A DNA stretch of 56,035 bases from Myxococcales bacterium (GCA_023248635.1 JAHFED010000043.1:1-56035), one strand, 5' to 3'. Counted from the first letter of the stretch, positions 8,925 to 17,805 are shown. Program-made: numbers and translations. Notes: generated by a model not told the origin, from the letters alone.

Positions 8925-9578
8925 TCAGAGCTTGGCCATCAACTCGTTGCAGAGATCCCGCACCGACGACGACGACGAAAGCAGGGCCACGTTCTTCACG
9001 CGGGTCTTGAGCAGCGTGGGGTTGCCCTTGAACGCACCTTCGTTGATCAATTCGGTGAGTCCGATCAGCGCTTGCTCGAGCACGCTGTCGTCTTTGTGTC
9101 CCAGGGCTTTGCCGAGCACGTCGGCGTCTTTGGGCAGGGGAAACCCGCGGGCCAGCAGCGCGTCGACGGCGACCTGGGCTTCTTTGGGCGAGGTCGATTT
9201 GCGAATGGCGTCGGCGAGGACGATGTCTTCGGCGGAGGCGGCGACGACGCGGCGGCGCGGCTCTTCTTTTTTCTCGGCCTTCTTCTTGGCACCAGCCTGC
9301 TTGGCCTCGACGGCGGCGGCGGCAGCGGCTTCTTCTTCGGCGAAGCCGTGGTCGCCAGCCCCCGGACGCGTGGCGAGCATGTCTTTGAGGTGATCGGGCA
9401 GCGGCTTGTCGCCGTTGAAGAAGGCGTGGAGTTGCTGCTTGTAGCGCTCGTAGGGGCTGTTCGTCGGGCGGCTGCTGGGCGCCGGCTTGTCGTCTGAGGT
9501 TTCGGCGCGGGTACCGTCCATGCGGACGCGCGTGGGCTCTCCAGCGACGCTGCGGCTCGATTTCGCGTTGTGGACCAT
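8925..9578 (-). CDS. Conserved hypothetical protein
   Basis: About 217 residues. The first half is disordered with an Ala/Glu/Lys-rich segment (EEEAAAAAAVEAKQAGAKKK). The second half, from about residue 110, is a predicted all-helical domain (ADAIRKSTSPKEAQVAVDAL ... NPTLLKTRVKNVALL) that could be a short HEAT-like or helical bundle. Two start codons compete (9584 and 9578). ATG 9578 has AGGA at a better distance. It lies 21 bp upstream of rarA on the same strand and may be in its operon. Function unknown. Confidence 0.75.
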   Translation of the reverse strand: MVHNAKSSRSVAGEPTRVRMDGTRAETSDDKPAPSSRPTNSPYERYKQQLHAFFNGDKPLPDHLKDMLATRPGAGDHGFAEEEAAAAAAVEAKQAGAKKKAEKKEEPRRRVVAASAEDIVLADAIRKSTSPKEAQVAVDALLARGFPLPKDADVLGKALGHKDDSVLEQALIGLTELINEGAFKGNPTLLKTRVKNVALLSSSSSVRDLCNELMAKL

Positions 9579-9778
9579 GACCATCCTGAGGTTGCTCTGG
9601 GCTTGCGGGCTCGGTTCACGGCGGCCGTCGTGACGACGACAGCGAACGCGGCCAGATTGTTTGCTTCCCTCTCCGCCTGCCCTTGTGAAAGGGCCAAGTA
9701 CAGCGGAGTCGTTCTTGAATATCACATCTCGATTGGGGGTTGTCCCGTCTTTTCTGCGCTCGTTGCTGATCGATCCGG

Positions 9779-10070
9779 GCTGTGTGCCCGCGCGGAGAAC
9801 GCGCTTCGCGCGGAGCCGGAAGGGAGAACGCGCTTCGCGCGGAGAACGCCTCCGGCGGGGCCAAAGGGGTTACCTGGTGGTGGCGAAGCGCTCCAGGGCA
9901 AACCCCTCTGGACTCCCTGCCCTTTGGGCTCGCGCTGCCCTCGAGCAGTTGCCCTCGGAGACGGTCGTGGTTCGGGCCGCCTCGTGGCAAGTGCTCGAGG
10001 GAGCGGGCTTCGATTTTCCAACGCTTTGCGTTTGGGGAACGAAGGCGTTGACACGCCTTCATGAGGGCGC
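9779..10070. repeat. Palindrome-rich non-coding region
   Basis: No credible gene lies between 9585 and 10163. The stretch contains a direct repeat of 22 bp (9794-9815 and 9823-9844, period 29) with an internal GCGC-TTC-GCGC hairpin, a long nested palindrome (AGGGGTT 9865-9871 pairing with AACCCCT 9901-9907, with an inner CCTGG/CCAGG stem), and an 8-bp stem with 4-base loop at 10041-10060 (GAAGGCGT/ACGCCTTC). It could hold a structured RNA or the remains of a mobile repeat. No known RNA family was recognised. Confidence 0.5.
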
Positions 10071-10163
10071 GGCGAACGACCTGGACCCTCGTTTCTCGAG
10101 GTCGATTGCACTCGGAGGTGCGCAGCCAAGCTCGGCGTCGAACGTGCGCGATCCGATTGAGCG

Positions 10164-10376
10164 CTACTCGTCGCGGTCGCGCCAGTCGCGGGCGTCGCGG
10201 GGCTCGAGGGGTTTGACGACGATCATGCCGCCGTCGATGGGCACGAGGTTGAGCTTGAGGGCGATGGAGCCGTCGCGGTTGGTGAAGCCGACGCCGATCT
10301 CGGTCCAAAAGGCCTTCTTCCCCTCGCGATCACGGATGTGCCAGATGGCATGGGTGGGTGCGCCGCCGCCGCTCAT
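10164..10376 (-). CDS. Small conserved hypothetical protein
   Basis: A 70-residue protein starting MSGGGAPTHAIWHIRDREG after a strong GGAGG (spacer ATTTC). It contains AFWTEIGVGFTNRDGSIALK and LNLVPIDGGMIVVKPLEP, a pattern of a small beta-rich domain that is widespread as a stand-alone protein in myxobacterial genomes. It is divergent from the MscS gene. Function unknown. The ribosome binding site and clear strand pattern make the gene likely in spite of its size. Confidence 0.75.
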   Translation of the reverse strand: MSGGGAPTHAIWHIRDREGKKAFWTEIGVGFTNRDGSIALKLNLVPIDGGMIVVKPLEPRDARDWRDRDE

Positions 10377-10468
10377 GAAATCCTCCCTCAAGACGTCGTC
10401 GACGGCCCCGCTTGGGTGTCGCTTCGACGCTGCAGACGCTATGGGGTGAACGGCCCACCGCAACCCCC

Positions 10469-11410
10469 ATGAACCCCGCATCCTTCACCCCCCCACCCTT
10501 TCCGCCCCTCGACAGCGTCGTCGGCACCGGAGAGCTCATCAAGAACCTCGTCATCACCACCCTGCTGTGGTCGGCGGCGCTGGTGGCCAGGCAATTGGTG
10601 CTCAGGAACCTGCGCTCGCGCGGGCTGCAACCAGCAGATGTGCGGCGGTGGATGTCGACGTCGCGCAACATCATGTTGGTGGTGTTGCTGGCGGGCACGG
10701 CGACGGTCTGGTTCACCGAGCTCAAGACCTTCGCTTTTTCTCTCGTCGCCTTCACCGCCGCCATCGTCATCGCCACCAAAGAGTTGATCATGGGCGCGGG
10801 CGGCACCTTCCTGCGCACCTCGAGCCGCAGCTTCGAGATCGGGGATCGCATCGAGGTCGCAGGCCTGCGCGGCGACGTCATCGACACCAGCTTGTTCACG
10901 ACGACCCTGTTGGAGATCGGCCCGGGCAAGATCGGCCACCAGCAAACCGGTCGTGCGGTCACCATCCCCAACGCGATCCTGCTGCTGCAGCCGGTGATCA
11001 ACGAGACCTTCTCGGACGCCTTCGTCTTGCACACCTTCGAAGTGCCCATCGCCCGCGACGAGCACTGGGCTCAAGCCGAAGCCGCCCTGCTCATCGCCTG
11101 CCAAGAAGCCCAAGAGCCCTACGCCGTCGACGCCCGTGCGCATTTCGAGCGCCGCCTCGTCGACCGCGGCATCGAGAGCCCCACCATCGACGCCCGCGTG
11201 TTGGTCCGCGTCGACGATGCTCTGCAGCTGACCTTGATCGCGCGCCTGCCTGTGCCCGCCAAACGCAAAGGACGCATCGAGCAAGCCATCGTGCACCGCT
11301 TCTTGACCTGGGCCGCGCTGAGCCCGAACAAGAGCGATACGACGACGACGGTGGCGGCCAAACGCGAAGCCCAGCGTGTGCCCGCGCTCAGCCCACCAAC
11401 AGCTGGATGA
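10469..11410 (+). CDS. MscS-family mechanosensitive ion channel
   Basis: The 313-residue inner-membrane protein has two to three N-terminal membrane helices, including LVITTLLWSAALVARQLVL and ISTSRNIMLVVLLAGT-like segments, then the pore-lining TM3 and the MscS beta domain (SFEIGDRIEVAGLRGDVIDT and TIPNAILLLQPVINET). The C-terminal alpha/beta domain follows. It would open under membrane tension to release solutes. ATG 10469 was chosen. An in-frame start at 10412 would overlap the control region shared with the divergent gene at 10376. It is convergent with and overlaps the 3' end of the LysR gene by 23 bp. Confidence 0.9.
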   Translation: MNPASFTPPPFPPLDSVVGTGELIKNLVITTLLWSAALVARQLVLRNLRSRGLQPADVRRWMSTSRNIMLVVLLAGTATVWFTELKTFAFSLVAFTAAIVIATKELIMGAGGTFLRTSSRSFEIGDRIEVAGLRGDVIDTSLFTTTLLEIGPGKIGHQQTGRAVTIPNAILLLQPVINETFSDAFVLHTFEVPIARDEHWAQAEAALLIACQEAQEPYAVDARAHFERRLVDRGIESPTIDARVLVRVDDALQLTLIARLPVPAKRKGRIEQAIVHRFLTWAALSPNKSDTTTTVAAKREAQRVPALSPPTAG

Positions 11411-12263
11411 AGCGCGAAAACGCCGGGCCGGAGTGGGCTTCGGCGCGGTAGAGCAGCCTGTAGGTCACGCTGCCCAGCTCGGGCACTGGTCGCAGCACGA
11501 TCCCCGGCGGTGCTGCGCAGATGCCGTTGACGACGGCGACACCGAGACCGGCGGCCACGAAGGCCAACATCAAGGGCCAGCCGTCGGCTTCGATGTGCGA
11601 CCTGCCTGCTCCGCCCACGCTGGCCACCGCGCGGCCGATGAGATCGCGGTGGCGCTGCCCTTCGGGGGCGAGGATCAGCGTCTCGGCGGCGAGGTCCTTG
11701 AGGCGCAGGGTGCGGCGCTTGACCAGGGCATGACGTCGGGGCAAGGCCGCCACCAAGGGCGTGGTGACGATGTCTTTGGCGGTGATGCCCGCAGGCACGA
11801 GATCGAAGACGCCGACGGCGAAGCTTGCTGCTCCTGAAGCCACTGCTTCCAAGGCTGCGGGTCCTCCTAAGGTGAGCACGCGCAGTGTGGCCTCTTTGCG
11901 CGCGGTGAAGGCCCGCACGGCGGGAGCGAGCAGATAAAGCCACGCGCCTTCGCCGGCGGCGAGGGTTAGCGTTTCTTGGCCTTGTCCGTTCATCTCGTCG
12001 ACGAAGGCAGCGGCGCGGGCCAGCTCATCGCGGGCGAAGGCGGCCACCCGAATGCCGGAGGGGGTGAGCACCAAACCGCGGCCCTCGCGCTGGTAGAGGG
12101 GTCGGCCCACGCGCTCGCTCAGCTTCTGCACCCGCTCGAAGAAGGCCGGTTGGGACAGCGCGACCCGGCGAGCCGCGCGCGTGAAGTTGCGCTCGGCGGC
12201 GAAGGCGACGAAGGCCCGCAGGAGCTCGGCATCGAGTATCGGAATTGGCGATAACTCATCCAT
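11388..12263 (-). CDS. LysR-family transcriptional regulator
   Basis: The 291-residue protein starts at ATG 12263 (MDELSPIPILDAELLRAF). Residues 12-70 form the LysR winged helix (FAAERNFTRAARRVALSQPAF and VGRPLYQREGRGLVLTPSG). The remaining part is the substrate-binding domain, with the inducer pocket unknown. A longer reading frame upstream runs through a dispersed repeat and is not real coding. Its target may be the adjoining gene at 12567 or MscS, but no clear T-N11-A site was picked out. Confidence 0.92.
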   Translation of the reverse strand: MDELSPIPILDAELLRAFVAFAAERNFTRAARRVALSQPAFFERVQKLSERVGRPLYQREGRGLVLTPSGIRVAAFARDELARAAAFVDEMNGQGQETLTLAAGEGAWLYLLAPAVRAFTARKEATLRVLTLGGPAALEAVASGAASFAVGVFDLVPAGITAKDIVTTPLVAALPRRHALVKRRTLRLKDLAAETLILAPEGQRHRDLIGRAVASVGGAGRSHIEADGWPLMLAFVAAGLGVAVVNGICAAPPGIVLRPVPELGSVTYRLLYRAEAHSGPAFSRFIQLLVG

Positions 12264-12316
12264 AGATTCGAGTTCCGGCTGATAGCTCACCTTCGTAGAA
12301 ACAGGAATCACGCCTC

Positions 12317-12534
12317 TCATCCCGCGTCCGCTTGATGTTCGACCGCGTTCCGAGATGGGAAAGACGCGGGATGATGCGCGTGAAGCGCGCCCGCGGAACG
12401 CGGAGTTGGTGGGGGGCCCCGCGTCCGGCTCCGCCGGCGCGGGGGGAGGTCTGCACCAGACCTCCCAGAAGAGCATCCCCGACGGCGATGAACGAGACCG
12501 CTCCGCGGTCGAAGTTCAGCGAGATCGGGGATCA
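12317..12534 (-). repeat. Dispersed MITE-like repeat, copy B (full, 218 bp)
   Basis: Read on the minus strand it starts TGATCCCCGATCTCGCTGAA at 12534 and ends GGACGCGGGATGA at 12317, so the ends form an imperfect inverted repeat (TGATCCC/TCATCCC). Inside are two hairpins: GGGAGGTCTG/CAGACCTCCC (12444-12466) and CCCCGCG/CGCGGGG (about 12418-12445). It fills most of the gap between lysR and the gene at 12567. No other gene is seen in this gap. Confidence 0.85.
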
Positions 12535-12566
12535 CCTCGAGCCAGGCATCGAAAGGAGAACCAGTC

Positions 12567-13067
12567 ATGCAAAGCGGCGATCTATTAAGTGTTCTACACC
12601 GCGCGGAAGACGCACTTCCAAACCTGCTCGAAACCGCGAAATGGCGATCGATAGATATCGATTATGAGTTTCCGCGCGTCGAACGTCTGTGGATTCCCTT
12701 CGAAGAGCAGTTTCGACTCTATTTGCACCGCATCCACCCCTGCATCCAGGCCTTGTTTCACCCTCACCCCTGGCCCAGCGCCGTCCGCATCGTCGACGGC
12801 CGCTATGAGATGGGCTTGGGCTACGGCAAGGAGGCGCCCCCGGAAGCGGCGCGCCTGATTCTGAGCTCGGGATCGGAGTATGAGATGATCGATCCAGATT
12901 GCTGGCATTCTGTGCGACCATTGCAGTGCTCGACGATCAGTTTCATGGTGAGTGGGTTGCCGTGGTCCCGGCCTTCTCCTGGAAGGCACCGCTCGACGAA
13001 GCCGCTGAGCAACAGTGGGGTCGATGAGCTGCTGGCGACCTTCTCACGCTACCTTCCCCGGACCTGA
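12567..13067 (+). CDS. Hypothetical protein, possibly cupin-like
   Basis: A 166-residue protein with a good AGGAG 8 bases before the ATG. The first 35 codons are poorer in GC than the neighbours. The core (FHPHPWPSAVRIVDGRYEMG ... ILSSGSEYEMIDPDCWHSVRPL ... TISFMVSG) has the strand and histidine pattern of a single cupin domain, with HPHPW and WHSV as possible metal ligands. It sits just after a dispersed repeat. No named family was recognised. Different base composition at the start hints at acquisition or repeat-derived 5' sequence. Confidence 0.65.
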   Translation: MQSGDLLSVLHRAEDALPNLLETAKWRSIDIDYEFPRVERLWIPFEEQFRLYLHRIHPCIQALFHPHPWPSAVRIVDGRYEMGLGYGKEAPPEAARLILSSGSEYEMIDPDCWHSVRPLQCSTISFMVSGLPWSRPSPGRHRSTKPLSNSGVDELLATFSRYLPRT

Positions 13068-13192
13068 CCCTCCGTCGTCGGACTTGAGCTGTCCTCGCCG
13101 GGCCGGTGTCCCAGGTTTCTCCGTGCCGCGGCGCCCGGCTGCGGGACGCTTGAGCGGCTGACGCGTCATCGGGAGCACGTTAGCTTGGCTCC

Positions 13193-13681
13193 ATGAAGCT
13201 CTCGGAGTTGGTGCGCGACGCAGGTTTGCAGGGACCCGCCGGCGCGTTCACCTCGGCGTCGACGCTGCGCTTGGGTCGGGCGGCAGGGACACTGTTGCGT
13301 CGTCGGGGGGAACACCGGGGTCCGGTGCTCGTCGGTCGCGGCGGCGATGGTGCCGAGCTCGGGGTGCGCGATGGTCTGTGCCAGGGCTTGGTGATGTCGG
13401 GCTTCGACGTCGTCGATCTGGGCCACGTCGACGGCGCGCTCTTTCTCTTGGCGTTGGGCGAAGAGGCGGCCTCTGGTGGGGCTTTGATCGGCAGCTCGGG
13501 CGAGAGCGTGCAGGCCATCTTCTTCGGCGGCAGCGAGGCGCTGGAGGACGAGCCCCTGGTCGAGCTGACGCAGCTCGCGGAAGGCGGCGGCTTCTGCGTC
13601 GGTTGTGGGTCCTTGACGCTGCGGCCGTTCTTTGGTGGTGCGGGCAAGGTCGGCGCGAGCAACACCAGGGGGGAGGCGTGA
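13193..13681 (+). CDS. Stand-alone phosphohexomutase domain I-like protein
   Basis: The 162-residue protein resembles only the first domain of phosphomannomutase/phosphoglucomutase: LRLGRAAGTLLRRRG, PVLVGRGGDGAELG, LCQGLVMSGFDVVDLGHV, then ASGGALIGSSGESVQAIFF where active enzymes carry TASHNP with the phosphoserine. The remaining three domains are missing, so it is unlikely to be a mutase. The tail holds CVGCGS. It overlaps the next gene by GTGA, which implies joint translation with the hydrolase-like lipoprotein. Role unknown. Confidence 0.75.
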   Translation: MKLSELVRDAGLQGPAGAFTSASTLRLGRAAGTLLRRRGEHRGPVLVGRGGDGAELGVRDGLCQGLVMSGFDVVDLGHVDGALFLLALGEEAASGGALIGSSGESVQAIFFGGSEALEDEPLVELTQLAEGGGFCVGCGSLTLRPFFGGAGKVGASNTRGEA

Positions 13682-14814
13682 GATTCTGCACAAGGCCGGG
13701 CGTCGTCGTCGCCGCCGCCCTGATCGTGCTTGGGGGTTGCAAGACGACAACGTCGGCCCGGGGTCTGGGCGGCCGGCGCTTGGCGGCAGCACCGACGGCG
13801 GGCGCGACGATGACGACGACGGATCCTGTGGTCGAACCTCTGCCCCCCGTTCAGCTGGTGCGCACGCCGACGCAGGTCGAGCTCGCCTCTTCCGGGCCCA
13901 TCGTCTTGGGGGCTCTCATCACTGCACCCGCGCACGAGAAAGGCCCGGGGATCGTCATCGTCCCCGGCGGCAGCGACGTGTCGAAAGAGGGAACGCGCAA
14001 GGGCGACGGCGTCGTCGTCTACCCTGCGCCGGCCCACACGGGATCGCTGTGGAGCGATGCCTTTGCCGCGCGCGGCGCCATCGTGCTCACCTACGACAAG
14101 CGCACCTGCGGGCCCAACGACACCGCCAGCTGCCACAAAAACCCCCAGGTCGACGTCGACGCCGAAGGTCCCGGCGCGCTGGCCAAAGACGTCGACGCCG
14201 CTTGCGCCCTGGTCAGAAAAGCGCCCGGGTTTGATGGCCGTTTGGTGCTGTGGGCCCATGGGCAGGCCGCCCAGGTCGCGCTCTCGTCGTCGTGCGCCCA
14301 GGAGGCCACGGCCATCGTGCTGCTCTCGCCCATCCCCCGGGCCATCGACGCGGTGCTGGTGGGTGCCTTGACCGATCGCCAGCAGCAGAGCGAAGCCCGG
14401 GCCAAAGCCGCGTCGACGCCGGAGGAGCGCAGCTTCCTGCTCGATCAGGCCAGCGCGCTCAAGAACCTCGCAGGCACCAAGGCCGCGGGCTTTGCGTCGA
14501 TGAAGTCCGGCAAGTTCGCCAAAGACGCCCGCGTCGACGGCGCCACCATCGCCTTTTGGTTGGGCTGGATGTCCCTCACCGAACGCACGAGGGCCCTGCT
14601 CGAACCCCTGCGGTCCAAGGTCGTCATCGTCGTCGGCGCCGGCGACCAGCAGCTCTCCAGCCCGGACCGCAAGGCAGCCCAGGCCCTGCCAGCCACAAGG
14701 GTCGTCGTCGTCGAAGCCGACCATCACCTCTTGGTGCAAGGCGCCCTGGACGATGAGGTGGTGCAGCAGATCGCCGACGCCATCGACGTCGTCATTGGGG
14801 TCCCCGTCTCCTGA
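13678..14814 (+). CDS. Alpha/beta-hydrolase-like lipoprotein lacking the nucleophile
   Basis: The 378-residue product begins at GTG 13678, overlapping the previous stop (GTGA). VVVAAALIVLGGCK is a lipoprotein signal with cysteine in an LGGC lipobox. The rest resembles an alpha/beta hydrolase: IVIVPGGSDVSKEG, a tyrosine-rich IVLTYDKRTCG, and the nucleophile elbow region LVLWAHGQAAQVAL. The usual GxSxG reads AHGQA, with glycine in place of serine, while a late acidic residue and EADHHLLV histidines remain. It is probably a non-catalytic or altered member anchored in the outer or inner membrane. Confidence 0.8.
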   Translation: MRFCTRPGVVVAAALIVLGGCKTTTSARGLGGRRLAAAPTAGATMTTTDPVVEPLPPVQLVRTPTQVELASSGPIVLGALITAPAHEKGPGIVIVPGGSDVSKEGTRKGDGVVVYPAPAHTGSLWSDAFAARGAIVLTYDKRTCGPNDTASCHKNPQVDVDAEGPGALAKDVDAACALVRKAPGFDGRLVLWAHGQAAQVALSSSCAQEATAIVLLSPIPRAIDAVLVGALTDRQQQSEARAKAASTPEERSFLLDQASALKNLAGTKAAGFASMKSGKFAKDARVDGATIAFWLGWMSLTERTRALLEPLRSKVVIVVGAGDQQLSSPDRKAAQALPATRVVVVEADHHLLVQGALDDEVVQQIADAIDVVIGVPVS

Positions 14815-14910
14815 AGCGCGGCGTCCATTGGGTGCTTGCCGACGACGGCCGGGTGCGTATCGTCGGCGGGCTTGTGGGTGGATCGGCCCAGGGCCCAGTG
14901 AGGTGTGTGC

Positions 14911-16020
14911 GTGTCAGAGAAGCGCGACTACTACGAGGTGCTGGGCGTCGCCCGGGACGCCGACGATCGGGTATTGAAAAAGGCCTATCACAAGCTGGCC
15001 ATGCAGTTTCACCCTGACAAGAATCCGGGTGACAAGGCCGCCGAAGAGAGCTTCAAAGAGGCCTCCGAGGCCTACGCCGTCCTCTCTGACGCCGACAAGC
15101 GCGCCCATTTCGATCGCTTCGGCCACGCCGGCCCCGAGATGAGCGGATTTTCGGCACAGCAATATGCCGTCAATCTTCAAGATATTTTTGGTGACTTGTT
15201 CGGCGATCTCTTCGGCGGCAAACGCGGCGGCCGTGGCGGAGCCTCCCGCGGTTCCGATCTGCGCTTCCATCTGGAGATCACCTTCGAGGAGGCCGCCTTC
15301 GGCGCCCAGAAAGACATCGCGATCCCCCGCCTCGAGGACTGCTCGACCTGCGGCGGCACCGGCGCCAAGCCCGGCACCAAGGTCAAACCCTGCGGCCAGT
15401 GTGGGGGTGCCGGCGAGATCCGTGTGGCCCAGGGCTTCTTCGCCATCGCCCAGACCTGCCGGGCCTGCGGCGGCGCTGGACGCACCATCGAGAGCCCCTG
15501 CGTCGACTGCCGCGGCAAAGGCCAAAAAGAGCAGGAGCGCCAGCTCGCGGTGAAGGTCCCCGGCGGCGTCAACGACGGCACCCGTTTGCGCTTCGTCGGC
15601 GAAGGCGAAGGCGGCCGCGGTGGCGGTCCTCGGGGCGACCTTTACGTCGTCATCAGCATCAAGGAGCACCCTCTCTTCACCCGCGAAGAGCAGGACGTCA
15701 TTTGTGACATCCCGCTCTCCTTCCCGCAGGCGGCCCTGGGCTGTTCCCTCGAAGTGCCGACCCTCGACGGCAAGGTGTCGATGAAGGTTCCTTCGGGCAC
15801 CCAGCCGGGCGCGGTCTTTCGGCTGCGGCACAAGGGCATTCCCGCTTTGCGTGGTGGTGGACGTGGTGATCAGCTCGTGCGCGTGCGGATCGAGGTGCCC
15901 AAGAAGCTCACCCACGAGCAGCAGGCCTTGCTCGAGAAGTTTGCGGCAGCGACGTCGCCGGGCGACAGCCTTCCCGACAACAAGAGCTTCTTCGACAAGG
16001 TCAAGGAGCTTTTCGGCTGA
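14911..16020 (+). CDS. dnaJ: Chaperone protein DnaJ
   Basis: Type I J-protein that stimulates DnaK and holds unfolded proteins. The 369-residue protein has the J domain with HPDKN (residues 31-35), a Gly/Phe-rich linker (FGDLFGDLFGGKRGGRGG), four zinc-binding CxxCxGxG repeats (CSTCGGTG, CGQCGGAG, CRACGGAG, CVDCRGKG) and the C-terminal substrate-binding domains. GTG 14911 is preferred over GTG 14905 because GAGG lies 7 bases before it. It is not beside dnaK or grpE in this window. Confidence 0.97.
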   Translation: MSEKRDYYEVLGVARDADDRVLKKAYHKLAMQFHPDKNPGDKAAEESFKEASEAYAVLSDADKRAHFDRFGHAGPEMSGFSAQQYAVNLQDIFGDLFGDLFGGKRGGRGGASRGSDLRFHLEITFEEAAFGAQKDIAIPRLEDCSTCGGTGAKPGTKVKPCGQCGGAGEIRVAQGFFAIAQTCRACGGAGRTIESPCVDCRGKGQKEQERQLAVKVPGGVNDGTRLRFVGEGEGGRGGGPRGDLYVVISIKEHPLFTREEQDVICDIPLSFPQAALGCSLEVPTLDGKVSMKVPSGTQPGAVFRLRHKGIPALRGGGRGDQLVRVRIEVPKKLTHEQQALLEKFAAATSPGDSLPDNKSFFDKVKELFG

Positions 16021-16024
16021 AGCT

Positions 16025-16050
16025 CCCTCTTCCGCGCCCGCGGAAGAGGG
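16025..16050. terminator. Hairpin between convergent dnaJ and livF
   Basis: CCCTCTTCCG (16025-16034) pairs with CGGAAGAGGG (16041-16050) around a six-base loop. It lies five bases after the dnaJ stop. There is no T tract, so it may protect the 3' end or end transcription in both directions. Confidence 0.6.
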
Positions 16051-16102
16051 GTTGGGGGAGATGGCTGCTTCGTGGGGGGTGGCCAGCTGGAGCCAGCCCG
16101 AG

Positions 16103-16876
16103 CTACTCCCCGAGGTAGGCCTTGCGGATTTCGTCGCTGGCGAGGAGCTCTTTGCCCGTGCCCTGCATGACGACGGCGCCAGTCTCCAACACGTAGGCGT
16201 AATGGCAGAGCCCCAGGGCCAGGTGGGCGTTTTGTTCGACGAGGAGGATCGAGACCCCGCTCTGGTTGATGGTCTTCAAGATGCTGAAGATCTTCTCGAT
16301 CACTTGGGGCGCGAGGCCGAGGCTCGGCTCGTCGAGGAGCAGCAGGCGCGGGCGGCTCATGAGCGCGCGGCCCACGGAGAGCATCTGCTGCTCACCACCC
16401 GAGAGGGTGCCGGCCCGCTGATCGCGGCGCTCGAGCAAGCGGGGAAACATCTCGAAGGCGTGTTGGCGGTCCCGCTCGATGCCCTCTTTGTCTTTGCGCA
16501 AGTAGGCGCCGAGGGTGAGGTTCTCGTCGACGCTGAGGTTCAGAAAGATGCCGCGGCCTTCGGGGGCGTGGGCCATGCCCAGGGGCACCAGCTCGTGACT
16601 CTTTTTCCCAGCGATGGGTGCGCCGTCGAGGGTGATGCGGCCCTGCTTGGGTTTGAGCATTCCCGACACCGCGCGCAGCGTCGACGTCTTGCCGGCGCCG
16701 TTGGCCCCGATCAGCGCCACGATCTCGCCCTTGCCCACCGTCAGCGCCGCACCCGTCAGCGCCGTGATGGCCCCGTAGCTCACGTGAAGGTCGGCGACCT
16801 CGAGCAAGGGCTCGCGCTCCGGACGCACCGACGCCGACGACGTCTTTTGGGCCAGGGTGGGCTCGGCCCTGCTCAT
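16103..16876 (-). CDS. livF: Branched-chain amino-acid ABC transporter ATPase LivF
   Basis: The 257-residue cytoplasmic ATPase has Walker A GANGAGKTST, the signature LSGGEQQML, Walker B LLLLDEPSLGLAPQ and the switch histidine region LLVEQN. The long N-terminal 25 residues are not conserved in the family. Its start overlaps the livG stop by ATGA. It is the last gene of the livHMGF operon and pairs with LivG to drive import of branched-chain amino acids, or a related amide or urea substrate. Confidence 0.95.
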   Translation of the reverse strand: MSRAEPTLAQKTSSASVRPEREPLLEVADLHVSYGAITALTGAALTVGKGEIVALIGANGAGKTSTLRAVSGMLKPKQGRITLDGAPIAGKKSHELVPLGMAHAPEGRGIFLNLSVDENLTLGAYLRKDKEGIERDRQHAFEMFPRLLERRDQRAGTLSGGEQQMLSVGRALMSRPRLLLLDEPSLGLAPQVIEKIFSILKTINQSGVSILLVEQNAHLALGLCHYAYVLETGAVVMQGTGKELLASDEIRKAYLGE

Positions 16877-17805
16877 GCCTGCAGCTCCTTGCTCTCGACG
16901 CCGAGGTAGGCCTCGATCACCTTCTTGTCGTTCTTCACTTCGGCAGGAGTGCCGCTGGCGATGGTCTCACCGTGATCGAGCACAGTGATGCGTTCGCAGA
17001 TGCCCATGACCAGCTTCATATCGTGCTCGATGAGCAAAACACCCAACTTGAAATCGTCGCGAATCTTGCGAATCAAGATCATCAGCTCGGACTTCTCACG
17101 GGTGTTCATGCCTGCCGCTGGCTCATCGAGCAGCAGCACTTTCGGCGAGGTCGCCAGGGCGCGGGAAATCTCCAATCGGCGCTGTTCACCATAAGGTAGA
17201 TTGCGCGCAAGCTCGTCTTTACGATGCTGTAGACCCATGACCTCGAGCAGCCGCGTGGCCCTCTCGGTAATGCGCTCTTCGTCGGCGCGAAACCCGGAGG
17301 TCGTCAGCAAGGCCCGCCACCAATCGAGGTAGTTGCCCCAGGCATCGAGGGTGCGGGCGCCGACGAAGTTGCCTTGCTTGCGCAGGGCGTTGACGCGGGT
17401 GCGGGAGAACATCGACGACGCGGGGCGGTCGTCGGCGAGGCAGGCCACCTTGATGTTGTCGAGGGCGCTGAGGTCCTTGAAGAGGCGGATGTTCTGAAAG
17501 GTGCGCGCGAGACCGGCGCGGTTCACCTGGTGGGGCAGGTGGCCGTTCACCCTTTCGCCGTCGACGATGATGTCGCCACTGGTGGGCCGGTACACACCGG
17601 TCATCACGTTGAACGCGGTGGTCTTGCCGGCACCGTTGGGACCGATGAGCCCCTGCAGGTCGCCGGCTTTGACCTCGAGACAAAAGGTCGTCAGCGCGGT
17701 GAGCCCGCCGAATTGCATGGTCGCGTCTTGCACGCGCAGCAAGGTCGCGGCGCCGCCGTTGTTCGATACTCCCGCACCCGTGCCCGTCGGAGCCGCGGAG
17801 CTCAC
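16873..17805 (-). CDS. livG: Branched-chain amino-acid ABC transporter ATPase LivG
   Basis: The 310-residue ATPase has Walker A GPNGAGKTT, LARTFQNIRLF (typical of LivG), signature LPYGEQRRLEI, Walker B VLLLDEPAAGMN and LIEHDM. It carries an insertion (CLADDRPASSMFSRTRVN ... GNYLDWWRALLTT) that is common in this subfamily. GTG 17805 was chosen because it overlaps the livM stop as GTGA. An earlier GTG at 17856 is possible. Operates with LivF on the cytoplasmic side of LivH/LivM. Confidence 0.94.
   Translation of the reverse strand: MSSAAPTGTGAGVSNNGGAATLLRVQDATMQFGGLTALTTFCLEVKAGDLQGLIGPNGAGKTTAFNVMTGVYRPTSGDIIVDGERVNGHLPHQVNRAGLARTFQNIRLFKDLSALDNIKVACLADDRPASSMFSRTRVNALRKQGNFVGARTLDAWGNYLDWWRALLTTSGFRADEERITERATRLLEVMGLQHRKDELARNLPYGEQRRLEISRALATSPKVLLLDEPAAGMNTREKSELMILIRKIRDDFKLGVLLIEHDMKLVMGICERITVLDHGETIASGTPAEVKNDKKVIEAYLGVESKELQA

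Noticed and set aside
13378-14814. A 478-residue frame beginning at 13378
   Set aside because: The part before GTG 13678 overlaps the phosphohexomutase-like gene in another frame. Only the part after the lipoprotein start is real.
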